Assembly: GCA_031359995.1 (NCBI GenBank)
Contig: JANMAT010000151.1
Span: forward strand, 1 to 36,395
Direction of reading: 5' to 3'
From: JANMAT01 sp031359995
GTDB lineage: Bacteria; Actinomycetota; Acidimicrobiia; Acidimicrobiales; Ilumatobacteraceae
DNA length: 36,395 bases
A model generated the notes under the pieces. The model did no database searches and was not told where the DNA came from. It saw only the letters and a list, made by a program, of their open reading frames with translations. Both the position numbers and the translations under genes were made by a program. Positions 1-6,510 of the stretch are shown piece after piece (position 1 is the stretch's first letter; every line of letters starts with the position of its first letter).

Positions 1-681
1 TGGGCCGTGGGCACGCGACGCCGGTTCGGGCGGGCGTTCCGCTCGTGGTCGCCCACGCCGATGGAGCGCATCGCCCTGGCCGGCCTGGCCATCGCCAGCG
101 TCGACTACCGACTGTCGGGCGAGGCGATCTTCCCGGCCCAGCTCGACGACGCCCTCGCCGCGGTCCGCTGGGTGAAGGCCAACGCCGACGGGCTCGGACT
201 GGCCCCCGACCAAGTGGTCGCCTGGGGCGAGTCGGCCGGCGGCCACCTGGCCGCCATGGTCGGCCTGACCGCCGACGACACGGCCGTGGTGCGCGGGGTC
301 ATCGACTGGTACGCGCCGACCGACCTGGTGCACGCCGGCCGGCAGCGTCGGCCCGACGCCACCAGCGACCCCGACGGGCCCGACAGCTGGGAGGCGCGCT
401 TCGTGGGGGCACCGCTGCCGGCGGCGCCCGACCGCGCCGCGGCGGCCAGCCCGATCACCCATGTGCACGCCGGCGCGCCGCCGTTCCAGATCCACCACGG
501 CGACGAGGACCACGTGGTGCCCTTCGAACAGAGCGCGTCACTGGCCCGGGCGCTGCGGGCCGTGGGCGTTGCGGTGGAGCTGGTGACCGTGCCCGGCAGC
601 GACCACTTCTGGACCGGCGCGCCCGACCTCGAGCAGATCTTCGAGGCATCGCTCGCCTTCGCCCGCCTCGTCACCGCCTGA
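1..681 (+). CDS. Alpha/beta-hydrolase (esterase/lipase-like), 5' end cut by window edge
   Basis: The reading frame is open from base 1, and its first residues (WAVGTRR) look like the end of the HGGGW-type oxyanion-hole segment of carboxylesterase-like hydrolases. The real start therefore lies before the window, and the GTG at 7 is probably internal. Counting from that GTG, the nucleophile elbow is GESAGG (Ser76), the acid is in HGDEDHVVP (Asp168) and the catalytic His is in GSDHFW (His200), so the triad is complete. The C-terminus at 679-681 (TGA) looks intact. The family hydrolyses short-chain or aryl esters. Beside aromatic-ring genes it might release phenolic substrates from esters, but nothing seen here proves this. 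It lies upstream of the Rieske gene on the same strand, separated by a long repeat-rich gap, so co-transcription is uncertain. Confidence 0.85.
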   Translation, partial: WAVGTRRRFGRAFRSWSPTPMERIALAGLAIASVDYRLSGEAIFPAQLDDALAAVRWVKANADGLGLAPDQVVAWGESAGGHLAAMVGLTADDTAVVRGVIDWYAPTDLVHAGRQRRPDATSDPDGPDSWEARFVGAPLPAAPDRAAAASPITHVHAGAPPFQIHHGDEDHVVPFEQSASLARALRAVGVAVELVTVPGSDHFWTGAPDLEQIFEASLAFARLVTA

Positions 682-1068
682 CCGCCTGACCGCCTGACCG
701 CCCCCGTTCCCTTCCCCGTCCCTGTCCCCGTCCCCGCCGATGCCTTTGTTTGCGCGGGCCCGCGCCATGGGCCGGCCGGCGCAACCAGAGCGCACAACGG
801 GACCGGCCCGGCCCTTCGGTCGCTCTGTTTGCGCGAACCCGCATCCCCTCCCCACCCTCCCGTCCCCACCCCTTCACCCACATTGGTTGCGCGATCAGGT
901 CTCCCGCGATGTCTCGCGCTAACAGAGCGACCTGGCGGGTGGCGGGCGCCAGGTGGCGGGCGCCAGGTGGCGGGCGGGCGGGCGGGCGGGCGGCCGCCGA
1001 TTGGGACCGTTGCACAGGGGACAACGGTCTGGTTGCCGGCACGTTCGGTCTCGGCGCACTCTGCACCG
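682..1068. repeat. 387-bp non-coding gap with tandem and inverted repeats
   Basis: No convincing gene. The gap opens with a tandem run of the 8-mer ACCGCCTG (about 681-703) followed by a pyrimidine-rich C/T tract. A motif close to CTGTTTGCGCGA then occurs five times: 745-756 (+), 779-792 (-), 818-836 (+), 881-894 (+) and 914-932 (-). The copies at 818-836 and 914-932 are inverted to each other and match at 18 of 19 bases. At 938-978 a 14-mer, GGTGGCGGGCGCCA, is repeated about three times and runs into a (GGGC)n tract ending near 990. The inverted motifs could be operators for the Rieske gene or a degenerate REP-like element. I could not choose between these. Confidence 0.7.
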
Positions 1069-2175
1069 GTGACCTACCTCTTGAACACGTGGTACGTGGC
1101 CATGTGGGCCGACGATCTCGCCCCCACCCAGCTGGTGAGCCGCACGATCTGCGAGCAGCCGGTCGTGCTGTACCGCGACGGGCGGGGCGCCGCCCGCGCC
1201 CTCGCCGACCAGTGCTCGCACCGCTTCGTGCCGCTGAGCATGGGCCGCGTGTGCGAGGGCTCGGGCAACGTCGAGTGCCCGTACCACGGCCTGCAGTTCG
1301 CCACCGACGGCGAGTGCGTGATGAACCCCCACGGCACCGGTCGCATCCCGCGCACCCTCGACATCCGCGCCTACCCCATCGTCGAGAAGCACACCCTGCT
1401 GTGGATCTGGATCGGCGACGAGGAACCCGACGCCGACCGCATCCCCGACTACTCCTACCTCGACCCCGACGCGCCCGGTCTGGTGTCGAAGCGCGACTGG
1501 CTGATCATGGACGCCGACTACGAGCTCGTCGTCGACAACCTGCTCGACCTGAGCCATGTGCACTTCCTGCACCGCGGCATCCTCTCGAACGGCGTGCACG
1601 ACCTGGAAGCCGACATCACCATCACCGAGGACGACGACACCATCATCGTGACGCGCCGCCGATTCGGCGTGGTGCCGAGCCCGATGTTCGACCTGATGTA
1701 TCGCAACGACGGCCAGCCGGTCGATGCCTTCGGCACGATGCGCTGGAGCCCGCCGAGCTGCCTCGTGAACGACTCGGGCGTGTGCGCACCCGGCGCCGCG
1801 CCCGAGGAGGGCATGGTCGTGCGGGGCACCCATCTGCTCACACCGTCCACACCCGGCCGCTGCTACTACCACATCGCCGCGGTGCGCATCCGGGCCGATG
1901 AGTCACCGTCGGATCGCGACCCCGCCGTCGCCAAGCAGCTCTCCGCGCTGCGCCGCTACGCGTTCGAGGAGCAGGACAAGCCCGTGCTCGAAGCCCAGCA
2001 ACGCGCCTACGACCGCGCCGGCGGCAAGGGCTCGCTGCGCCCGGTGATGATGGCCATCGACGCCGCGCCGCTCAAGGCTCGGCGCATCCTGGCCCGGCTG
2101 ATGGCCGCCGAGCAGGAGCGTCGGGGCGACAAGGCTCAGGACGACGACGGCACGCTGGTGGGCACCGTCAACTGA
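1069..2175 (+). CDS. Rieske [2Fe-2S] aromatic oxygenase, oxygenase component
   Basis: Numbered from the GTG at 1069 (368 aa), the N-terminus has the Rieske cluster motif C49-S-H51 ... C70-P-Y-H73. The catalytic part has the mononuclear iron signature D160-L-S-H163-V-H-F-L-H168. The N-terminal TWYVAMW and the overall length resemble vanillate O-demethylase/phenoxybenzoate-dioxygenase-type single-component oxygenases, which carry out ring hydroxylation or O-demethylation. The substrate cannot be read from sequence. Such enzymes need an electron donor (a VanB-like reductase or a ferredoxin), and none is encoded in the window. The frame is open further upstream to about 829, but that stretch is repeat translation without Rieske similarity, so 1069 is preferred; TTG 1081 is an alternative. 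No clear ribosome-binding site is visible. The 3' end overlaps the convergent IclR gene by 40 bp. Confidence 0.88.
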   Translation: MTYLLNTWYVAMWADDLAPTQLVSRTICEQPVVLYRDGRGAARALADQCSHRFVPLSMGRVCEGSGNVECPYHGLQFATDGECVMNPHGTGRIPRTLDIRAYPIVEKHTLLWIWIGDEEPDADRIPDYSYLDPDAPGLVSKRDWLIMDADYELVVDNLLDLSHVHFLHRGILSNGVHDLEADITITEDDDTIIVTRRRFGVVPSPMFDLMYRNDGQPVDAFGTMRWSPPSCLVNDSGVCAPGAAPEEGMVVRGTHLLTPSTPGRCYYHIAAVRIRADESPSDRDPAVAKQLSALRRYAFEEQDKPVLEAQQRAYDRAGGKGSLRPVMMAIDAAPLKARRILARLMAAEQERRGDKAQDDDGTLVGTVN

Positions 2176-2960
2176 CCTTTGCTGATGGCCGACTCCAACC
2201 GGCGGGCCGCCAGGCGCAGGAGCTCCACCAGTCGTGATTCGTCGTCCATCACCTGGTGCGTGGGGCCGACCAGCGCCAGCGCCGCGACCACCATTCGGGT
2301 GCGCGGGTTGCGCACCGGCACGGCCAGCGACGCGCCGCCGATCTCGGTCTCCTCCACGTTGGTGGCGTAGCCGCGCTCGCGCACGCGGTCGAGCTCGGCC
2401 ATGAGCAGTTCGGGCACGACGATCGTGTAGCCGGTGCGGGCGGGTAGGCCCGCCTTCAGGCGCGCTTCGAGCACGTGGGGCAGGTAGGCGGCCAGCACCT
2501 TGCCGCAGCTCGACCGGTGCACCGGCGAACGTCGCCACGGCTCGCTGGCGTAGCGCAGGTGGCGCGACGCCTCGACGCGCTCCACGAACAGCACGTCGGC
2601 CCCGTCGGGCACACCCAGGTGCACGGTCTGCTTCACCGCGCCGGCCAGACCCTGCAGGATCTCGAGCGCGGTGGAGCCGAGACCGGTGCGGATCTCGACG
2701 AGGCGCCCCAGCTCCAGCAGCTGCATGCCGAGCCGGAAGCGGCCAGGGCCCACCCGGTCCAGGTAGCCGCGCGCCACCAGGTGCGCGCATGTGCGCGACA
2801 CGCTGCTCTTGGCCACGCCGGTGCGGCGGGCCAGTTCGGAGACACCGAGCTCCACGTCGCCGGCGAAGGCGTCGATCAGATCGAGGGCGATGCCCACGGA
2901 GCGACCGCCCGACCCCCGCGCCGGGGTGTCGTCTTTCTTCGTCGACGCAGCGCGGGCCAT
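2136..2960 (-). CDS. IclR-family transcriptional regulator
   Basis: 274 aa. It has an N-terminal winged helix-turn-helix (about residues 22-75, with VSELARRTGVAKSSVSRT as the HTH core) and a C-terminal IclR effector-binding domain, where PVHRSSCGKVLAAY is the usual conserved segment before the ligand pocket. Family members control aromatic-degradation operons and commonly sense a pathway intermediate. It faces the Rieske oxygenase tail to tail and overlaps it by 40 bp, so that gene is one candidate target; the hydroquinone operon with its GTTCGC palindrome is another. A TACAAT box lies 6 nt before the ATG, so the mRNA is probably leaderless. Confidence 0.92.
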   Translation of the reverse strand: MARAASTKKDDTPARGSGGRSVGIALDLIDAFAGDVELGVSELARRTGVAKSSVSRTCAHLVARGYLDRVGPGRFRLGMQLLELGRLVEIRTGLGSTALEILQGLAGAVKQTVHLGVPDGADVLFVERVEASRHLRYASEPWRRSPVHRSSCGKVLAAYLPHVLEARLKAGLPARTGYTIVVPELLMAELDRVRERGYATNVEETEIGGASLAVPVRNPRTRMVVAALALVGPTHQVMDDESRLVELLRLAARRLESAISKGQLTVPTSVPSSS

Positions 2961-2966
2961 CGCCGC

Positions 2967-2972
2967 ATTGTA
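2967..2972 (-). promoter_or_regulatory. -10 box TACAAT of the IclR gene (leaderless)
   Basis: TACAAT on the minus strand ends 6 nt before the ATG at 2960. This would place transcription start at or beside the start codon, and no ribosome-binding site is visible. Confidence 0.6.
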
Positions 2973-3020
2973 GAGAGCGGTCAGCCCGCGGCGGGCTGTC
3001 GTGTCTGCTCGGGGCTGCCT

Positions 3021-3902
3021 TCAGCCGACGACGGAGCGCACAGCGGCGAGCCACTGCTGGGCGGCGGCGGTGTGCTCGGCCGGCGTGGCGAAGCCCACCG
3101 TGGACACCTTCAGATGGTCGGCGCCGCGCTGCTGGAACGCCAGGGCGTGGTGCACCCACGCGTCGGGGTCGTCGCCCGGCTTCACGCGGGCCACGCCTTC
3201 GACCCCGATGGTGGCCGGGTCCCGGCCGGCGTCGCGCGCATAGCCCTGCAGCCGTTCCAGCACCGCGCTGAACGCGTCGTCGGGCTGCATCTGGGCCATC
3301 CAGCCGTCGGCCGTGCGGCCGATGCGGCGGATCACCTTCTCGACCACCTTGCCCACGAACGAGCCCATCCAGATCGGGATGGGACGCTGCACCGGCAGCG
3401 GGTTGATGCCCATGCGGTCGACGTGGTGGTACCGGCCGTCGAAGGTCACCAGCTCCTCGGTCCACCAGCGCCGCAGCAGCGCCACCTGCTCCTCGAGCCG
3501 CTCGCCCCGCTCGGCGAACGGTACGTCGAGCACCTCGTACTCCATCCAGTTGCGGCCGACGCCCACGCCGAGGCGCAACCGCCCGCCGCTCAGGATGTCG
3601 AGCTCCGCCGCCTGCTTGGCCACGAGCGCCGTCTGTCGCTGCGGCAGGATCAGGATCGACGTGCCCAGCTCCAACCGCTGGGTGAGCGCGGCGATGTAGC
3701 CGAACAGCACGAACGGCTCGTGGTACGGCTTGTCGTAGGTGTGCACCACCTCACTGGCGGCCCGGTCGGGGTGCCCGCCGATGACGTGCTCGGGCGTGGT
3801 CAGGTAGTCGAGACCGGCGCCTTCCAGGCTCTGCACGTGGTCACGGATGGCTCCCGGATCGTGGGCCAGATCGGGAGCGAGGAGCATGGCACCGAGCTTC
3901 AC
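3021..3902 (-). CDS. Luciferase-like (LLM) flavin-dependent monooxygenase/oxidoreductase
   Basis: 293 aa with the single-domain luciferase-like TIM-barrel pattern: MKLGAMLLAPDLAHDP at the N-terminus, EGAGLDYLTTPEHV, RLELGTSILILPQRQ, the glycine-rich GGRLRLGVGVGRNW and IPIWMGSF. Actinobacterial members often use F420 and others FMN; sequence alone does not decide. The GTG at 3902 is chosen because a TACCGT -10-like box ends 7 nt upstream and because the family consensus begins here. The same frame runs open far upstream, but only as antisense to hpaH. It diverges from the hpaH operon across 63 bp, suggesting joint control. The substrate is unknown. Confidence 0.88.
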   Translation of the reverse strand: MKLGAMLLAPDLAHDPGAIRDHVQSLEGAGLDYLTTPEHVIGGHPDRAASEVVHTYDKPYHEPFVLFGYIAALTQRLELGTSILILPQRQTALVAKQAAELDILSGGRLRLGVGVGRNWMEYEVLDVPFAERGERLEEQVALLRRWWTEELVTFDGRYHHVDRMGINPLPVQRPIPIWMGSFVGKVVEKVIRRIGRTADGWMAQMQPDDAFSAVLERLQGYARDAGRDPATIGVEGVARVKPGDDPDAWVHHALAFQQRGADHLKVSTVGFATPAEHTAAAQQWLAAVRSVVG

Positions 3903-3909
3903 GGAGATG

Positions 3910-3915
3910 ACGGTA
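3910..3915 (-). promoter_or_regulatory. -10 box TACCGT of the LLM gene (leaderless)
   Basis: Minus-strand TACCGT ends 7 nt before the GTG at 3902. It supports that start codon and a leaderless mRNA. On the other strand of the same gap, hpaH has a ribosome-binding site, AAGGGGG at 3952-3958. Confidence 0.5.
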
Positions 3916-3965
3916 GTGGGTCGGCGTCGTGATAGATAGATGTCGAACGACAAGGGGGATCCACC

Positions 3966-4766
3966 ATGAAGCTCACGAGCGAGCAGCACAACGCGGCGGC
4001 GCAGGCGCTGTACGAAGCGGAGAAGTCGGGCGTGCCGATCGACGGCACGATCTCGTCGATCTACCCCGATGCCGACGTGGAGGACGCCTACACCATCGCC
4101 AAGGGTGTCATCGACCGCAAGGTCGCCGACGGTCGCACCATCAAGGGTCACAAGGTGGGCCTCACGTCGAAGGCCATGCGCTCCATCGCGTCGGCCACCG
4201 AGCCCGACTACGCGCAGCTCACCGACGACTACTTCGTGCCCGAGGGCTCGGTCATCTCCCCCAAGCGTCTCAACCGGGCCCTGGTCGAGGTGGAGATCGC
4301 ATTCGTGCTCAAGAAGGACCTGTCGGGTCCCTCGATCAACACCGCCGAGGTCATCCAGGCCACCGACTTCATCCTCCCCTGCCTCGAGATCGTCGACCAG
4401 CGCCAGACCGGCCGCGGCCCGACGCCCCTCGTCGACACCATCGCCGACGCCGCTTCGTGCGGTTTCGTGGTCGTGGGCGGCAACCCCCGCAAGCTCACCG
4501 AGCTCGACGTACGCCGCATCGGTGGCGTGCTCTACAAGAACGGTGAGGTCGAGGAGAGCGGCGTCGGCGCCGCGGTGATGGGCAACCCGATCAACGCCAT
4601 CGCCTGGCTGGGCAACAAGCTGCACGAGTTCGGCGTCACCTTGCGCGCCGGCCAGATCCTGCTGAGCGGCTCGTTCGTGAAGGCCATCCCCTTCGGTGCG
4701 GGCGACACGCTCACCGCCATCTTCGATCAGCTGGGCGAGGTGTCGCTCAGTGTCGCCAAGGAGTAG
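3966..4766 (+). CDS. hpaH: 2-oxo-hept-4-ene-1,7-dioate hydratase (HpaH/HpcG-type)
   Basis: 266 aa, the normal length for the 2-keto-4-pentenoate/OHED hydratase family. It resembles E. coli HpcG along its length: GHKVGLTSKAM (61-71), EPDYAQLTDDYF, RALVEVEIAFVL and DTIADAASCGFVVVGG. The three Mg2+-binding glutamates of HpcG (Glu106, Glu108, Glu139) correspond to Glu108, Glu110 and Glu141 with a constant offset of two. The enzyme adds water to 2-oxohept-4-ene-1,7-dioate to give the 4-hydroxy-2-oxo acid that HpaI cleaves. It has a good ribosome-binding site 7 nt before the ATG. HpaD and HpaI are encoded 8-12 kb downstream, not in this operon. MhpD-type 2-oxopent-4-enoate hydratase is a less likely alternative. 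Confidence 0.88.
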   Translation: MKLTSEQHNAAAQALYEAEKSGVPIDGTISSIYPDADVEDAYTIAKGVIDRKVADGRTIKGHKVGLTSKAMRSIASATEPDYAQLTDDYFVPEGSVISPKRLNRALVEVEIAFVLKKDLSGPSINTAEVIQATDFILPCLEIVDQRQTGRGPTPLVDTIADAASCGFVVVGGNPRKLTELDVRRIGGVLYKNGEVEESGVGAAVMGNPINAIAWLGNKLHEFGVTLRAGQILLSGSFVKAIPFGAGDTLTAIFDQLGEVSLSVAKE

Positions 4767-4772
4767 CGCACG

Positions 4773-5540
4773 ATGACCCGTGCCGATGTCGCCCCCACCG
4801 TGGAGCGCGTGCTCAAGCCGATCCAGCAGTTCGTCCGGGGCTGGATGATGGGCCCGCGCGTCAACGAGCGGGCCGCCGCGCTGGGCCTGCCGTCGGGCCA
4901 GGACCTGTGGATCGTGGGGCGGGCCGGCGTGGTCGGCAACGGCGACGCCGACGTGGCCGCGTCGGGGCTGGCGTTCATCGCGCCGGCCCGGGTGCGCCTG
5001 GCATGGGAGTCGCTGCCCGCCGGCACCACGCCGCAGGGCGTGGCCGCCTCCTACGCCGAGCTGTGCTGCGACTGGGGCCGCGAGGCGCTGGCCGACTTCG
5101 ACCAGAGCGACCTGGCCCGCCTCGACGGCCTCGGCCGCCGGGTGGCCGCGGCGGCGTCGCCCGCGCTCGGCGCGGTGTTCGCCGGCTGGCGGGCCATCCC
5201 CGAGCCCGACGACGTGGGGGCGCGCGTCGCGCTCACCATGCACGTGCTGCGCGAGCTGCGAGGCGGCGCCCACATCATCGCCGTGCAGGCCAGCGGGCTC
5301 ACACCGCTGGAGGCGGTGCTGGCGTCGCCGGCCCCGCGTCCGCGCAGTGGGCCCGAGTGGGCCGAGCACCTCGGCTGGTCGGGCCCGTTCGCCGACATCG
5401 AGCACAAGCGCTCGCGGCGCCTCGACGCCGAGCAACTCACCTCGGACATCATGGCGCCGGTGCTGGCCACGCTCGACGAAGCGGAGCTGGCCGAGTTCGC
5501 CGCGCTGGTCGAGACCACGCGCAACGCCATCGACATGTGA
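4773..5540 (+). CDS. SCO6745-like protein, function unknown
   Basis: 255 aa. The stretch HVLRELRGGAHIIAVQASGLTPLEAVLAS (about residues 150-180) resembles the conserved core of the actinobacterial SCO6745 family (a REHRGDGHIAALV-type motif). I know no established biochemical role for that family, which is predicted to contain helix-turn-helix-like folds. The protein is rich in Ala and Leu and has no signal peptide or membrane segment. It starts 6 nt after the hpaH stop, with AAGGAG at the hpaH 3' end as ribosome-binding site, so the two genes form an operon. It ends 1 nt before the stop codon of the convergent deacetylase gene. Its pairing with hpaH suggests an accessory or regulatory role in the same pathway; this is inference only. 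Confidence 0.7.
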   Translation: MTRADVAPTVERVLKPIQQFVRGWMMGPRVNERAAALGLPSGQDLWIVGRAGVVGNGDADVAASGLAFIAPARVRLAWESLPAGTTPQGVAASYAELCCDWGREALADFDQSDLARLDGLGRRVAAAASPALGAVFAGWRAIPEPDDVGARVALTMHVLRELRGGAHIIAVQASGLTPLEAVLASPAPRPRSGPEWAEHLGWSGPFADIEHKRSRRLDAEQLTSDIMAPVLATLDEAELAEFAALVETTRNAIDM

Positions 5541-5541
5541 G

Positions 5542-6159
5542 TCACACCGGCAAGGTCACCAGCCGCACGTCCGCAGGAAAGTCGGTGCGGATCTCCACGC
5601 CGGCGGCGGTGAGACGCTCGAGGAAGTCCGGCAGCCGGTCGAGCGCGCCGACCTTGACGTCGTGGAGCACGACGACCGACCAGGGCTGCGACGCGACGGC
5701 CGCCATGGCGACATCGACCCAACCGACCGGGTCGATCCAGTCGCGCGGCACGCAGTTCCACGTGATCACCTGGTAGCCGCCATCGGTGAGGTGGGCCAGC
5801 CCTTGCGGTCCGAGCAGCCGATCGTCGAGCACGCCGCCGGCGCCGTAGGGGCGGAAGTAGCGCTCGGGCGCCAGGTCGCCGAGCAGGTGCTGAGCGTCGT
5901 CGATCTCGCGCCACACCGACGTGAGCTGCCCGTGCTGCTCGAGCTCGCCGAGGGGCACGGTGTGGGTGAGCGTGTGGTTGCCCACGCGGTGGCCCTCGGC
6001 CACCGCCCGTTCGGCCAGCGCCCTGGCCGCCGGGTTGCGCAGCCTGTCGGCGACCACGAAGAAGGTGGCGGCCACACCCGCCGCCGCGAGGATGTCGAGC
6101 ACGCGCTCGGTCACCCCCGGAGTCGGGCCGTTGTCGAAGGTCAGCGTGACGCGTGCCAT
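5542..6159 (-). CDS. Polysaccharide deacetylase-family protein (NodB domain)
   Basis: 205 aa, essentially one NodB homology domain. Motif 1 is TFDNGP (residues 7-12), motif 2 is GNHTLTH (His62 and His66), motif 3 is RPYGAGG (103-109) and the late His motif is VVLHDV (His166). These enzymes use a divalent metal to remove acetyl or related groups from glycans or amides. In the canonical TFDDGP the first Asp is the catalytic base and the second binds metal; here the second is Asn10, a variant seen in some subfamilies that may change metal binding. No signal peptide is visible, so it is probably cytosolic, unlike cell-wall deacetylases. A role in removing small N- or O-acyl groups is possible but unproven. 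Confidence 0.82.
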   Translation of the reverse strand: MARVTLTFDNGPTPGVTERVLDILAAAGVAATFFVVADRLRNPAARALAERAVAEGHRVGNHTLTHTVPLGELEQHGQLTSVWREIDDAQHLLGDLAPERYFRPYGAGGVLDDRLLGPQGLAHLTDGGYQVITWNCVPRDWIDPVGWVDVAMAAVASQPWSVVVLHDVKVGALDRLPDFLERLTAAGVEIRTDFPADVRLVTLPV

Positions 6160-6176
6160 GGGCCAAACTCTGCCAC

Positions 6177-6201
6177 GGGTGATCGACCGGTGACATCACC
6201 C
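6177..6201. repeat. Inverted repeat GGGTGA-N13-TCACCC in divergent gap
   Basis: Perfect 6-bp arms (6177-6182 and 6196-6201) lie between the divergent deacetylase gene and the shortened amidohydrolase gene, just before its GGGGAG ribosome-binding site. It could be an operator. A short inverted repeat like this can also arise by chance in GC-rich DNA. Confidence 0.35.
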
Positions 6202-6213
6202 GGGGAGACGGTG

Positions 6214-6504
6214 ATGATCGACGTCCACGCCCACTACCTGCCGCCGCGCTACCGGGAAGCCCTGCTGGCCGCCGGCATCGAGCACCCCGACGGCATGCCG
6301 GCGATCCCGTCGTGGTCGCTCGACGGCGCGCTCGCCACGATGGACGCCCTCGATCTGGTGGCCGACCCGGCGCGCGTGCTGTACGGCAGCGACTGGCCGT
6401 TCACGCCCGAGCCCGCGGTGGCCGGCCTGCGCCGGGCGCTCGACGACGGCCGCGTGGCGACCCTGACCGCGAACGCCTTGGCGCTGTTCCCCCGCTTCGC
6501 CTGA
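6214..6504 (+). pseudogene. Amidohydrolase-2 (ACMSD-like) remnant with in-frame internal deletion
   Basis: The 96 codons join the two ends of an amidohydrolase of the aminocarboxymuconate-semialdehyde-decarboxylase type. Residues 1 to about 46 (MIDVHAHYLPPRYREALL..., with the metal-binding HAH) are a normal N-terminus. The sequence then passes directly into the normal C-terminus (VLYGSDWPFTPEPAV ... ALFPRFA). Full-length relatives have about 330 residues, so roughly 230 residues of the barrel are missing without loss of frame, the junction falling near 6345-6360. The metal and substrate residues of the middle are gone, so hydrolase or decarboxylase activity is very unlikely. A ribosome-binding site (GGGGAG, 6202-6207) and clean start and stop remain, so a short protein may still be made. 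An assembly deletion is a possible alternative. Confidence 0.78.
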
Positions 6505-6510
6505 GATCGC

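Noticed and set aside
938..990. GGTGGCGGGCGCCA repeats as a CRISPR-like array
   Set aside because: Units are directly adjacent with no spacers, merge into a GGGC run, and no cas genes are present.
829..1068. N-terminal extension of the Rieske protein
   Set aside because: It translates tandem-repeat DNA into Gly/Ala/Arg-rich sequence; the family consensus begins at TWYVAMW.
3903..5435. Upstream extension of the LLM gene to about 800 codons on the minus strand
   Set aside because: The extension is antisense to hpaH and the SCO6745-like gene and shows no domain. The family N-terminus and the TACCGT box fix the start at 3902.
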